64,000 nucleotides of DNA, from assembly GCF_011075055.1 (NCBI RefSeq), contig NC_058149.1:3199830-3263829 (forward strand). The letters run 5' to 3'. Below are positions 11,550-22,501 of the stretch, piece after piece. Both the position numbers and the translations under genes were made by a program. The stretch is from Mangifera indica. Taxonomy: Eukaryota; Streptophyta; Magnoliopsida; Sapindales; Anacardiaceae. Every line of letters starts with the position of its first letter. Positions within the stretch are counted from its first letter, which is position 1. Under the pieces are notes generated by a model. That model was not told where the DNA came from. It searched no databases and was given only the letters and a program-made list of their open reading frames with translations.

Positions 11550-11900
11550 CGATTACCCAAACCGGAGGTCAACGGGTTGGTCAAGACCCAAACTGATCAA
11601 CGGGTTAACCCGTTTAGTCAATCGAGTCACCCAACCCAGATCCATGACCCATAGATAACCCGGTCAACTGTTGATCGGTCAATGGTCAAATAGTTAACCA
11701 GTCAATGGTCAACCTTTGACCACTCGTGTTGACCATTTTTGGTGCGTAGAGGCGCGTGACAGCGCGTCTGAGTCATCCCTGGCACGTGAGGGCGCGTGGA
11801 GGCGCGTGCGGTGTCTACTTGGCGCGTGAAGGAGCTTATGAGCTTATTTCCGCGCATAAACACCCACTTTCAGCATGTATTGGCACGTGAAACTTGTTTT
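11550..11900 (+). repeat. copia B leader: TTGAC(C)/GGTCAA and GCGCGTG motif arrays
   Basis: 11555-11745 is crowded with GGTCAA, TTGACC and related words. 11745-11895 has repeated GGCGCGTG/GGCACGTG words. The same two arrays occur inverted in copy A (3260-3700). Confidence 0.7.
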
Positions 11901-12689
11901 CTAGTCCTTGGAAGTTGTGTAATACTTGGATCGGTATATGAGATGTGTTCCATGGGTCTTACGGCGTATAATAACATGTAATATTTTATTTCGACTCCTA
12001 AAAACACATAATGGTGTTTTGGGATACATGTTTCTATTTCATGCAAGTTTGTTGATTAGAGACCATCATGTTGCCTGTCAAAACTATCAATATCCTATTG
12101 AATTCTCTTAATTGGGAAAGAGAAAATATCCATGCGTGAATATGATCCCCGTAACCAATGATCTTATTTAGGACAATAATTTGAAATTTTTTGGGAATGA
12201 GTGGATTCATTACAGCTTGCTATAGAGCGATGCTTAGTAATGTACGATAGAATATTCATTATTTTATCGTTATTCTCAAAACTAACGTAATGCGAGGTAT
12301 TTGACCTAACGCAAATATAATAGAGACTTTATCATGGATAAAGTGACTCAAAGATCGATACGGGTTGATGAAATGGTCCTAGTCAAAATAGATAATGCAT
12401 TCGTTGTATCATATATATTTGTTAAGTGTGGGAATTCTAAGATTGGTAGAATTTAATGAAATTCTCATCTAGAATTAATATTGGCGCAATTAGATTAAAG
12501 TTTAAAATGTCAAGCATTTGTGTCATGGGAGATGATTGGGAACTTAGTGAACTTTCGATTCTGTGCCTTATGTAAGATATTTTAAAATTTTAATGCGTAA
12601 TTGCGATAATTGATGTGTATTTGATTGCATTGATATCGTTGTGTCTGATAGATGTCTCTGTGATCTAGTTAACCATAACATCTTAGAAA

Positions 12690-13645
12690 ATGATGGCTGA
12701 TTTGAATGAGAATGATATTGAATAGAGAGAATTAAACTATGTGGCATTTGAAATGCACAATATCCTAGATGAGCAAAAAGCTTTAGAGGCTATGAATCAG
12801 GTTAAGATTCAGTTGTGGCTGACTAAGGGATAGAAACTTAATTAGTGCCTTACACAAATGTGATGTGGACGCACATCACGCATGTAAGAAGCAAGATCCA
12901 CTTCGTGTGATATCTTGATTAGTTTCATGATTATCAATCTGGTATATAAGTACCATGAAAGTTCAACTGCATATACCATAAGTTTGGTTTTAGTTGAAAA
13001 GTTTAGAGGAACTACAGTCCCCAACTGATGACAGTTGATTTTTTGAATTTGATTGAATGTCAAATCTAATTATGAAACTAAAGTCAGCTACGCGTAACCT
13101 GATACATGAACAAGAGGTTCATTTAGAAAAACGATTTCTTCTCGATAGTGGGAGTGTATAAAGGTATATATGACCCACAATGAGAAAAGAAGGACTTTTG
13201 TTAATTACTCTAGCCACATAAAATTGGAGGATAAGCACCCATGAGGTAGCTAAATTTTATGCTCATGCATACGTTGCAGAATCAATTTTCAAAAGTGAGT
13301 GGCTCAAGTCCTTATATAAGAAGGAGATCGTTTAATGCTCAAAGAATAAGAACAAGGAATTGAAATGAGAAGAGTGGCAAAAGTACTAGAAAAAGAGATG
13401 AAAACAAGATGAGTAGTTGCAATAGAAGCAACAAGAATTATATCGCCTGTGAATGAACAGAGATGAAAATGATAGTCTTGTTTAAAATCAAGTGATGAAA
13501 CTTTGATTTTCTGGTACTATGATATTAACTGAGTATTATCCTACGTGGATTATAGACTCTGAAGCCACCAACCAAGTAGTTCATGATAGAAGATTTTTAG
13601 TAGATTTTTATCGAATTCTGAATAAAGTGAATTGGATATATGTAG
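12690..13645 (+). pseudogene. copia B gag and protease remnant
   Basis: From 12690 a gag-like stretch can be read in pieces (for example A-L-E-A-M-N-Q-V-K-I-Q-L-W around 12785-12830), interrupted by stops. About 13545-13610 reads W-I-I-D-S-E-A-T-N, the retropepsin start with the usual Gly of D-S-G changed to Glu, followed by V-x-H-D-R-R-F. The gag identity rests mainly on position and weak resemblance; the protease call is firmer. Confidence 0.55.
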
Positions 13646-13818
13646 GCAACAACACAAAGGTTATAGTAAGAGGAATAGACACAAGCAAATAAGTTTTGCA
13701 GATGATCGAATCCTATACCTACACGAAATCCAATATGCTCCAAATATTCAGTAAATCTTGGTCAAAATACTTGTTCTTCTTAAACTAGGATATAATTTGA
13801 ATTTCTCTGGGTGTTTTA

Positions 13819-14660
13819 TTGAAATGTGATAGAATTGATTTCTACAGAGTTGGTTTGTTGGTTGAATGGTTATATGGTGTTTGTCACCTTACATTTTTGA
13901 TGATGTTAAGTTTTTCATTATTTGCTTCTCCTATGTGTATGGATATAAATGTAAATATTTGGCATGTTACATTTGGGCATGTAAGCCAAGATGGGTTGAA
14001 TAAATTGGCTTATGAAAGTTTATTAGGAACTTTCACATATATAAGATTGTCCATATGTAAGCATTGCTTAGTTAGAAAAACTTCTAAAAAAAAAAAAAAA
14101 CCATTTGACAAAACTATATGAGTTTGACTTCCTTTGCAATCTATATACTTAGGTATATATATTTTCCTATGAATGTAAAGTTTGAGAATGTATCTCATTT
14201 TTCATTACTAATGATGATAACAATGCTCGATTTGGTATTGTCTACTTGATCTCCCATAAGTCAGAAGCAGTAGACTGCTTTAGACACTATATAATTGAGG
14301 TTGAGAATCAATTAGACAAAATAGATAAGAGTTTTATGAACTCACCGAGATCTTGAGCATTTGTTCCAATAGTTCAAGGAACTGAGTAATGAAATCAATA
14401 GTATGGTAAACAATAATTCCAAAAACTTTGCAACAACCGGTGTAGCGAAGAAGAGTAATTGAACTCTATTGGAAATGGTTAAGTCAGTGAAAATGCAAGC
14501 AAAATGTCAAGTCACTTTGTGATGATATGATATTTATTATTGCTTGAGAACTTAATCGATTACCTACTAATCCAGTTGCTTCCACTCCCTATGAGTTATG
14601 GTCAGATAGAAAATCTAAGTTAATTGATTGCAACCTTAGTGGTTAACAATATCAATCCAT
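13819..14660 (+). pseudogene. copia B GAG-pre-integrase and integrase remnant
   Basis: The open stretch 13819-14121 contains I-W-H-V-T-F-G-H-V-S and C-K-H-C, the H-H-C-C zinc-binding pattern that precedes the copia integrase core. A run of A (14087-14099) follows, and the core is frame-broken. 14580-14620 reads S-T-P-Y-E-L-W-S-D-R-K, the conserved end of the copia integrase. Confidence 0.8.
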
Positions 14661-15259
14661 AACTTTTCCCATAAGTTAGAGTAATTGGGATTGAGAAGAA
14701 ATGAATGTATCTTTATCAGATACGCTGAGCACTCCAAAGGGTATGTGTTCATTAGGGAGGATTTCGTTGGAAGATTAATTGAGCTTATATTAGAGATACT
14801 ACATTCATAGAGGATATTTTTCTTAATAAGGATGACGTTGATAAAAGGTTTCATTTGAATGAGATGAGAAATTAATGAGGATGGGTATATCTTAGCGACC
14901 ATTGGTTGAGTCCTAAGATATAAGACTTATACTTGTTCTAGTTATTGGGAGCAAATGCAATTGAACTCCAGCCTATTTCGGATAGTGGGAGTAATGATCT
15001 TTAATTGTTTGCTTCATTCATCTCACCCTAGTGCAAGCATTGAGATTAAGCTTTAATCTATTTCGGATAGTGAGAGCATTAATTCTCAATTGCATTGGAG
15101 TGGACGTCCAAAAGTATTCAAGTGACGTTTTTTAAAGTGAAAACAAAGTTTTCATAACCACTCCCCAAGATGATAAAGAACCTGAAATAAATGTCTCATC
15201 CTTTGATAAGAAAAATTTGAAATGCATTGGAATAAGAGAAGAAAACAAGCCAATTCTAG

Positions 15260-16140
15260 GTTTTGGTTGACTTATCGCTAGATCGAAAATTCATTAGGAA
15301 TGAATGAGTTTCCTGAATTAGTCGTAAGGTGGATGACTCAATAAATAGATATAATTTCGCTTAATAGCGAAAAACTATGTCAAATAAGAAGGTATAGATT
15401 GTGTAGAAGGATATTTTCGTCATTTATAATATTTACTTCAATGTATTTGGTTTTAGCTATAATAACACATTTGAATTTAGAATTACACCAGATGAATGTT
15501 AAGACAATTTTTCTTAGTGAAAAACTTGACAAAGAAATCCGTATGAAATAAGATATAGATCTTATTGTTATAGGTCTGAAGCGCAGAGTGTGCAAGCTTC
15601 AAAGACATTGAATGACCTAAAATTGTCATCTAGATACTGGTACTTGAACTTTGAAATGATTAATCAAGACCATCATGTCTATGTGACAAAGTTTGATGAC
15701 AAATTTGTAATTCTATCAATGTGTGTGATGATGTATAAATAACTAGAAATGATTTGAAGTAAGTGATAATCATCAAAGGATGGTTGTCCATATCTTTGAC
15801 TTGCAGGATGTGGGAAAACAGAATACATATTGTGAATTTACATTTAGAGGAATTGTTCAAAGAAACTTTTGACTCTGTCATAAGAGCGTAATATTCAAAA
15901 GGTTCTAGAACAATCCAATATAGTATACTGTGAACCCGTTGATATCCCTGTGTCAAATGACGAATTATTGAGTCAAAAGAGATATGTCTCAAAACTTAAG
16001 ATAGAAATAAAGAAATATCAAAGGTTACCTATTCAGTTGCCATCAGATGTATTATGTATGTTATAGTGCATACATGCCCAGATTTTTATTTTGTTATTGG
16101 GCTGGTTAGTCGATATAAGTAAATGTTGAAAAGAGCACTG
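15260..16140 (+). pseudogene. copia B reverse transcriptase remnant
   Basis: About 15490-15540 resembles V-K-T-I-F-L-S-E-K-L, the copia palm stretch with the first catalytic Asp nearby. Around 16020-16110 reads Y-S-V-A-I-R-C-I-M-Y-V ... C-P-D, the counterpart of the usual copia A-V-G-S-L-M-Y ... R-P-D-I block. Stops and frame shifts are frequent between these points. Confidence 0.7.
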
Positions 16141-16369
16141 AAAGGCTGTATGTAGAATTGTTGATATTTTTAAGGCTCTGTGGATGATTGATTATGTGAT
16201 TAAGGATCAAACTTACGTTTGATTGGCCATTGAGATGTCAATTGGGGAAGTGTTTTTAAACCAACGTAAATAAGATAACGGCTAAGTTTTCTTACTCCAA
16301 AAGGACCCATATCTTAGAGCGATAAGAAATAGAGATGCGTAGCCGTATCCACATCGAAAGCCTAGTATA

Positions 16370-16672
16370 TAGCTTATTCAGTAAATGTGCAAGAAATTGT
16401 TTGGTTAAGAAGATTCTTTGTGAATCTGAGTAAACAGGACAATATTGTTAGATCAATGGTTGTCTGTTAAAATGAAAGATCTTAATTTTTTTTATAAGAT
16501 AACCAAACGTATCGACACTAGACACAACGTAATAAGAGACTCAATTTCCAAGAGGAAAATGAATGTACAATATAATTTTACGCATTGTATAGTCACTGAT
16601 CTTTTGACTGAGATTCTTCCAAGAAAAGTATATCTTGCACATGTTAAATTTCTTGGATTGCGTAGACAATAA
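16370..16672 (+). pseudogene. copia B RNase H C-terminal remnant
   Basis: The open stretch 16445-16672 contains K-R-I-D-T-R-H-N-V-I-R-D-S-I and T-D-L-L-T-E-I-L-P, matching the end of copia RNase H (family forms H-I-D-x-R-x-H-F-I-R and D-x-L-T-K-x-L). A stop at 16670-16672 marks the likely original end of the polyprotein. Confidence 0.8.
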
Positions 16673-17807
16673 TTGATGAGTGTTGAGCTTATATATTGAA
16701 CTAATGACACAACGTCGAAAACCATGAATTTAAGTTCATTTTATGGTTTTGAACTTATGTCCCGAAATTCTTGGGTTTTCACTGCATACACATCGTTTTT
16801 AGTTCAACAAGATTGTAATGTCACACAAGTTAGAGATTGGCTCACTCACACGAGCAATCGCCTTTGGCGCTAAGAGAGCGAGCAAAGATGAGACATTATT
16901 CTTGAGAATTGTGATGCTGAGAGAACATACCAATGGGAGACAAATTTCTCAAGAAAAGATTTATTGAAATAAAAATGTCGCCTTGATGATTGATCAAGAT
17001 GAGGTCATGAATAGATATATTTGAAAATGACCGATTTGGATTCCCCACGTCCAAATAACTTGTGAATGCCAGATGTGAGTTTTTAATATAATTAAATACC
17101 TGCAAGTGTGAAGATGATTAAGAACTCAGGTTAGGCGCTTAGGGTAGCGACTGAACTAAGATCTGTACAGTGTTGTGAATGACATTTGAGAAAATACACA
17201 CTGTAGCACATGATTCATACCATGTGTGCATAAGTAAGACGACCAGTTAAAGTAGTGGAAGGATGAATCCCTGCTCCTTCACTGTGTGAGGCTTTATGAG
17301 GATTAACTCATGTTGGTACCCTTTGACTCTTTACTGTTGTTTGATATTTACTCTTAGTGTTGCTATCTTAGCTTGGAACCTATGGCCACGCATGATTCGG
17401 TCTATGAAACATGACTAGAAAAGCAGCTAAGTTTAAATTGAGAATTTCGAGTAGAAGAGGAAGACTTATATATATTACGTGTGTCCATTGGCTAGCCGAT
17501 TATGTCACTCATATGAAGATTGGACTTGATCATGGATACATAGGAAAATAACACAATGAAAAATGAGGGATTAAAGAGAGCTGGTGTTATCGAGTAAGTC
17601 TGGGGTGCTGCGAGCCTAACGCTTTATTTTTGTTTTATTCGGGTTGAAGCGGCTATGCTATTCCTAACGGATGCATAGTATTTAGCTCCCAAGTACAGGT
17701 TGCTCGCAAGGTCGCACGACACATTTGCAAGTATGAAACGTACTGCTATATGAGATTTCTGTGGCTAAGTATTTGGTTCGAGTCTTCCATCATGTGTGAA
17801 TGGGAGA
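16673..17807 (+). other. copia B 3' untranslated region
   Basis: About 1.1 kb between the RNase H stop and the 3' LTR. No conserved frame is seen. It belongs to the element because it lies inside the LTR pair. Confidence 0.7.
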
Positions 17808-18172
17808 TATTGGATCCGGGTCCACCCATGACGGGCCGACCCGACCCGATTAGCGGTTATTGGCGGTTAGACTTTTATATAAAAAGTCTTAACTGCCTCC
17901 CAAAGCGATAGAACCAAAAAATGATGAGAATGTAATGAGAATGAGAGGTCATTTTACAGAGAACCTTTCTCTCCTGCCAAAACGAATACGCACAGTAAAT
18001 GAGTCTCCCAAATGGTAATCAGTACGTGGGCAAATGACGTCGTGGAAACAGACTAACGTCAACACCTCGCGTAGAATTCGAAGACACTTCATCGAACACA
18101 CAAACGGGTACGTAAATTCTATTTACAGATTTCACAGAATTCGGATCCTGGCATGTTTAATTGTTTCTAACA
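17808..18172 (+). repeat. 3' LTR of copia copy B
   Basis: 365 bp, starting TATTGGATCC after a purine tract and ending TTTCTAACA directly before the ATATC target repeat. It carries the extra 10 bp noted for the 5' LTR. Confidence 0.92.
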
Positions 18173-18415
18173 ATATCTTTATCTTTTTGTACCAATTTTT
18201 CCATAATTTTAATGTTTTTGAAAAAAAAAAAAACATGGATAACGTAATTAGATTTTTTTAAGGAGGGCTAAAATTATATATAATTTGCAGACAAACAAAT
18301 CGAACCTATCTTTATTTTTTTTAATCAAAATTTCTATAATTTTAGTGTTTTTGAAAAAAAAAAAAAAAGGGATAACGTAATTAGATTTTTTGAGGGAGGG
18401 CTAAAATTGAGTTGT
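18173..18415. repeat. imperfect tandem repeat interrupted by copia B
   Basis: The words CAGACAAACAAAT, ATCTTTAT, TTTTAGTGTTTTTGAAAAAA, GGATAACGTAATTAGATTTTTT and GAGGGCTAAAATT occur twice in order: once split by the copia B insertion (10710-10734 plus 18173-18275) and once intact (18286-18408). The unit is about 125 bp. Confidence 0.75.
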
Positions 18416-19732
18416 GTTAGATATGAGTGGGTTTCCACAATACGAAAGCAATTAATATCTTGGCTAGAATTCACGTTATTAAATTGTATTTGTATCGTAT
18501 CAATTCAAGTTTTGAGTTAAAAATTTTAAACCTTAAGTTAATCTAAAATAAAATCATGTCAAACTTTTTTAATCTTTAACCAAACTAAAATATTTTCGTA
18601 TTGACCTACCTAACCTGAAATAACTTAAACTATGTGATAAGTAAAATTATGTTAAAACACAACAAGTAACAATATAATTTATACTAAAACAATACATTTT
18701 GTCAAATGTCAAAAAGTAACATAATTTGTAATAAAATAATACACAAAAAGACATACTTACCAAATTATAATATATAAAAAACATTTTGACATAAAATAAC
18801 ATTTTGTTAAAACAAAATTGTTCTCTTTTAAGTTAATAGTAATAATTTGTTTATGGTCAGTTTATATTATCTCTTTATATAAGCTATTTTAAACCAAACT
18901 AAACCATATTAGATTCAAACCAAATTGAAAAAATAGTGTTTGGTCTGCTCTAGATTACGATTTAAACATATTAAAATAATTTATTTATAAATATATATTA
19001 TTTTTATAAAATTAATTGAATTATAGTTTTTAAAAATATAATATTAACATGTAAAAGAAATATACATGTAAAAAAATGATAAAATAAATATAAAAAAATT
19101 GTATATATATTTAAAAAAATACTTCACGTCTCTTAACCACAATCGTATGGTATGGGTGGTCACACGTTGAAGGCAATGGATGACAATTGATTATTTTTTA
19201 ACTTAATATTACTTTTAGAGGCCGTTTAATCAAAATTATATTTTATTACCTTGGTAATATATTCTTTATTACTTATATTACCTTATATAGTTTATAAAAT
19301 AATAAAAAATTTTAGTAATATTTCATTACTATTGATGATATAATAGATAATATAGAAGATAATTCGATTTTCACATGCATCTTAAATAATCTTAATTATT
19401 ATTATTACTATTTTATTTTTATTTATTAAATTTTTAGGATAAAAACACCCTCAATTTTTAATTAAAATAATAAATAATATAAAAATATTTTTATACTCAT
19501 TAATTATTCATAGAATAAAAAAAATAATATATTAGTATACAATTTGGTTTGATTTGAAAATCACCTATACCATAACACAAACTAAAAAGAATTTTTCAAA
19601 AATTTATCAACCCAAACCAAACCATAATTTTTAAATAATTTGATCCGATTTTATGGTTTGAACGAAATTATGCACACATTTAATAAGAATAAAACAATAG
19701 AATATCATAATCAATAATCCAAATACGCCTAT
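18416..19732. other. AT-rich intergenic DNA, no gene seen
   Basis: Very AT-rich, with many short inverted TA-rich words. The stretch around 19560-19680 (rich in AAACCAAACC/GGTTTG words) looks like decayed transposon DNA, but no boundaries can be set. Confidence 0.4.
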
Positions 19733-21238
19733 TGTAACACCCTTTATTAGATACATACTCCTAATGAGAATACACTAAAAGAGACGTGCATAATTGGACT
19801 ATTTAAAAAACTTTAATACATGATTATAAATATAAAATATGTAAAAAAGTGATACAATAAAACACTTTATTAAACAATGTTTATAAAATCCCAAAGGTTT
19901 GAAAATATTGACAGTAACAATAACGCTAACAGAATAGTAATAATAGTAATGAAAAATATAAATTTGATAAATTGAATAATAAAAGTCTTTCTCCTCATGT
20001 AGCTCCTCACTGGATTCCCACTTGTTTTGCTACTCACCTCTAATTGCAAAACATACAAAAGAAAATGCGTGAGTAAAACTCAATAAGTGGAGACCTTTTG
20101 ACATCCATGGGTATTAAACTATCTGACAGTAAAACTTACGTTCAATTTGTAAGCTAATTATTGCCACATTACAATACATCGGTGCCTTGACATGGATCAT
20201 TTGCAAAAGTTGCAGAAACCCCAAATTGGAATCAACACATTTGATGCCCTAGTAAAAGTGGCTATGTTGCCTCGTGCACATGTCAAATGACCTATTGGGC
20301 TATCTAACTGGGACACCTTGATCACACAGAAACATCTTTGATAGCAATTTCTTTCCTTTCCACATAAGTTAACCGAAACTGTTGACTAACTAGTCAGAGA
20401 TGACCCCTACCTTAGGTACATATGTGTGTATCCCGCTGATCACGTGAGAAATATCTAAAAGCCACATCCTTACCATGCATACCTAAACTGAACTGGGTGG
20501 TTATGTGCCTTGACACTGAGTACATTATACATCTCATCTGTATCCAACCCTATTGCTTTCACAAAATCGTCAATTACGCATATAGCTAGTGACTATCTAG
20601 TTGTATGACATTAACCTTAAAAGTTGTTGACTTTTTAACTTGAATTCAATTTGATCTGAGTTTGTGCTATCGTCCACATTAGTCGGGCACCTCATCTATG
20701 TCTTTTTTGAACTTTATAACCTTTATTAACACATTATTCTTCTTATATAACTCTCCCTCTTATGCACATAGCCTAGGGATATAATCGTCTTTTGAGTTTG
20801 TCTAGGGGTATATGGTTGTGTGCTTTTTAGCCCCGCTTGTGTGTCTTTTGAACTATATACACGGGTGTGTGACACTCTCCACACGATCCTATATAGAGCA
20901 TATGCACATGGAGAGTTAATCTGGACACACTCTCGTGTATTTGGATCCACATGTACGAATCTCATATCCTCTAACACATGTCATCTATTTTCGAAAAGTC
21001 ATACACAGACATTTGTCCTATACCATAAAATTGTATATTTCTCCCCTTAGAACGAGTATAGATCTTCGAACTTTAAATTTTTTAGAATGACATATGAGTG
21101 TGTATGGAACCATATAAAGTCATATGTTGTGATGTAGAAATCACACTCTAGGGTTTCTATACTTTTTCGATCATAGATCTAGCAAAATTATTTCTTCTAA
21201 GACATACATATAAGTTTTTACATATCCTGAGCATGATA
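19733..21238 (-). repeat. partial large LTR-like repeat related to the solo LTR at 48050-50331
   Basis: Starts with TGTAACACCC at 19733 and, read on the minus strand, parallels the solo LTR: the words TTTTGTATGTTTTGCA, AGGTGAGTAG, GTCAAAAGGT, TATCAGTT-type and TATTTCTCACGTGATCAGC occur in the same order. It lacks the opposite terminus and is degraded; the foldback element at 21248 adjoins it. Open frames here (for example 19870-20058, 20726-21050) overlap on both strands and resemble nothing known. Confidence 0.65.
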
Positions 21239-21247
21239 TTTATACGA

Positions 21248-22178
21248 GGGAAAATGACTATTTCCTACATAATTTTTAGGCCATTCTCAAACCTACACCC
21301 ACGAGAGATGAAAAACCCCTATTCCTACCCATAGACAAACTTCTGTTAATTTTTTCTGTTAAAGAGAGGGGTAAAATAGTTATTTTACTGTTTATATTAA
21401 AAGTTATAAAGTTTATCACTTTTCACCCCTTAGGTTTTAGAAACTAACATTTCACTTTTACCTAAAATTTTTAAACTTTGAAAAGTAACATTTTCACCTC
21501 CAAACCTAGGGTTTCCATATTTTTCAAAACGCAGCCACTCCCCATAACTTTCAAAAATAGTAGTTTCACCCCAATTCTTCAACTTCATCTTCCAATGTCA
21601 TCTCTGACCTCCTCTTTCTCTTGGTGCGATGACGGTGGTGCGATAAAGAGATGGAGATCTCTTCGTCGCACGATGTGACGAAGAGACGAAGAAGTCTCTT
21701 CGTCACTTCACCTAGACGACCAAGGACGACGCTTCGTCGTACTTTATCGCTCGTCGTGTTGTCCAGATGCGACGATGCGTCGTCCTTCTTCTGTTCTTCT
21801 AGATCTGGATGTCGCTTCATTGTTCAGATCTGAGGGACAAAAGGTCATCCTTCGTTGTCCTTTGTAGTCAAAGATGAGAGATTGATGAAATGCGTCGACC
21901 GTCGGTGATAACCGAAGAGGGAAGCAAACCTTAGGGGTGAAATATAAACTTTTCAAACTTTGAGGATGGGTTAAGATATTAGTTTTTAAAACTTGAAGGG
22001 GGAAAATGGTAAAATTTTAAAGTTTTAAAGTTTATAGGTAAAATGATAATTTTACCCCTGTCCCTAACTGAAAATTTAGACCGCAATTTGGTCATAGGTG
22101 AGAGTTTGAGTTTTTCATCTCCCATGAGTGTGAGTTTGAAATTAGGCTAAAAGTTGGGTGGGAAATAGTGCTTTTCCC
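21248..22178. mobile_element. foldback (long inverted repeat) element FB1, upstream of BIO3-BIO1
   Basis: The left arm (about 21248-21590) is the inverted complement of the right arm (about 21930-22178). Both start GGGAAAA and carry the same order of words (CTATTTCC, TCTCAAAC-type, GGGGTAAAATNNTNATTTTAC, AAACTTTGAAAAGT, TTTCACCCC). The flanks are a 9-bp direct repeat with one mismatch, TTTATACGA (21239-21247) and TTTATATGA (22179-22187), as expected for Mutator-like elements. The 340-bp core is rich in GACGAAGAG/CTCTTCGTC hairpins; the small frames on both strands in it are by-products of these. No transposase is seen. Confidence 0.8.
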
Positions 22179-22187
22179 TTTATATGA

Positions 22188-22501
22188 TTTATTTAAGCAA
22201 AATACACATTAGTGGCCCAACATTTTTATCAGTATCGGAGCAACCCGACCCGATAAACCGTTGAAACTTGCGTTGATTTTGACTTGTAACTCACTCACGT
22301 CCATATACGTCCTTTCCCTTCTTTTACACATGGCCACTTGGCGGATAACCATTTATTGTTTCATTTAAAAACTGACAACGCCCAACTTAACTTAAAACGA
22401 CACGCCAACCCCCGCTCAACCGGCTAAAAACGACGCTCCCATTTTCAAATTTCGAACACTTTCAACGCTAGCCGTTGCTTTTTTCTTCTTTCGCCATCAC
22501 A
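22188..22501 (+). promoter_or_regulatory. proximal promoter and 5' UTR of BIO3-BIO1
   Basis: Only about 310 bp separate the FB1 flank from the BIO3-BIO1 start codon, so promoter and leader must lie here or extend into the foldback. No clear TATA box is visible. The sequence near the start is pyrimidine-rich (22470-22500), as in many plant leaders. Confidence 0.45.

Larger units (their letters stand above)
10735..18172 (+). mobile_element. Ty1/copia LTR retrotransposon copy B, nearly complete, decayed
   Basis: LTRs at 10735-11089 and 17808-18172 bound a 7.4-kb element. It is flanked by the perfect 5-bp direct repeat ATATC (10730-10734 and 18173-18177). The primer-site TGGTATCAGAGC (11091-11102), a Met-tRNA type, lies 1 bp after the 5' LTR. 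A purine stretch GAATGGGAGA (17798-17807) precedes the 3' LTR. Gag, protease, integrase, reverse transcriptase and RNase H remnants follow in copia order, all with stops. The long leader (11103-12690) and the long 3' noncoding segment (16673-17807) hold no conserved frame. Confidence 0.93.

Noticed and set aside
11103..11658. Frames of 101 and 142 codons on opposite strands
   Set aside because: They lie in the untranslated leader of copia B, with no family resemblance and mutual overlap.
21478..21956. Overlapping frames of 60-84 codons on both strands
   Set aside because: They lie in the hairpin core of foldback FB1 and simply reflect its inverted CTTCGTC/GACGAAG words.
22475..22501. Extension of BIO3-BIO1 upstream of 22502
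   Set aside because: The frame is open, but its first codon is TTG; the first ATG is at 22502 and gives a normal targeting peptide.
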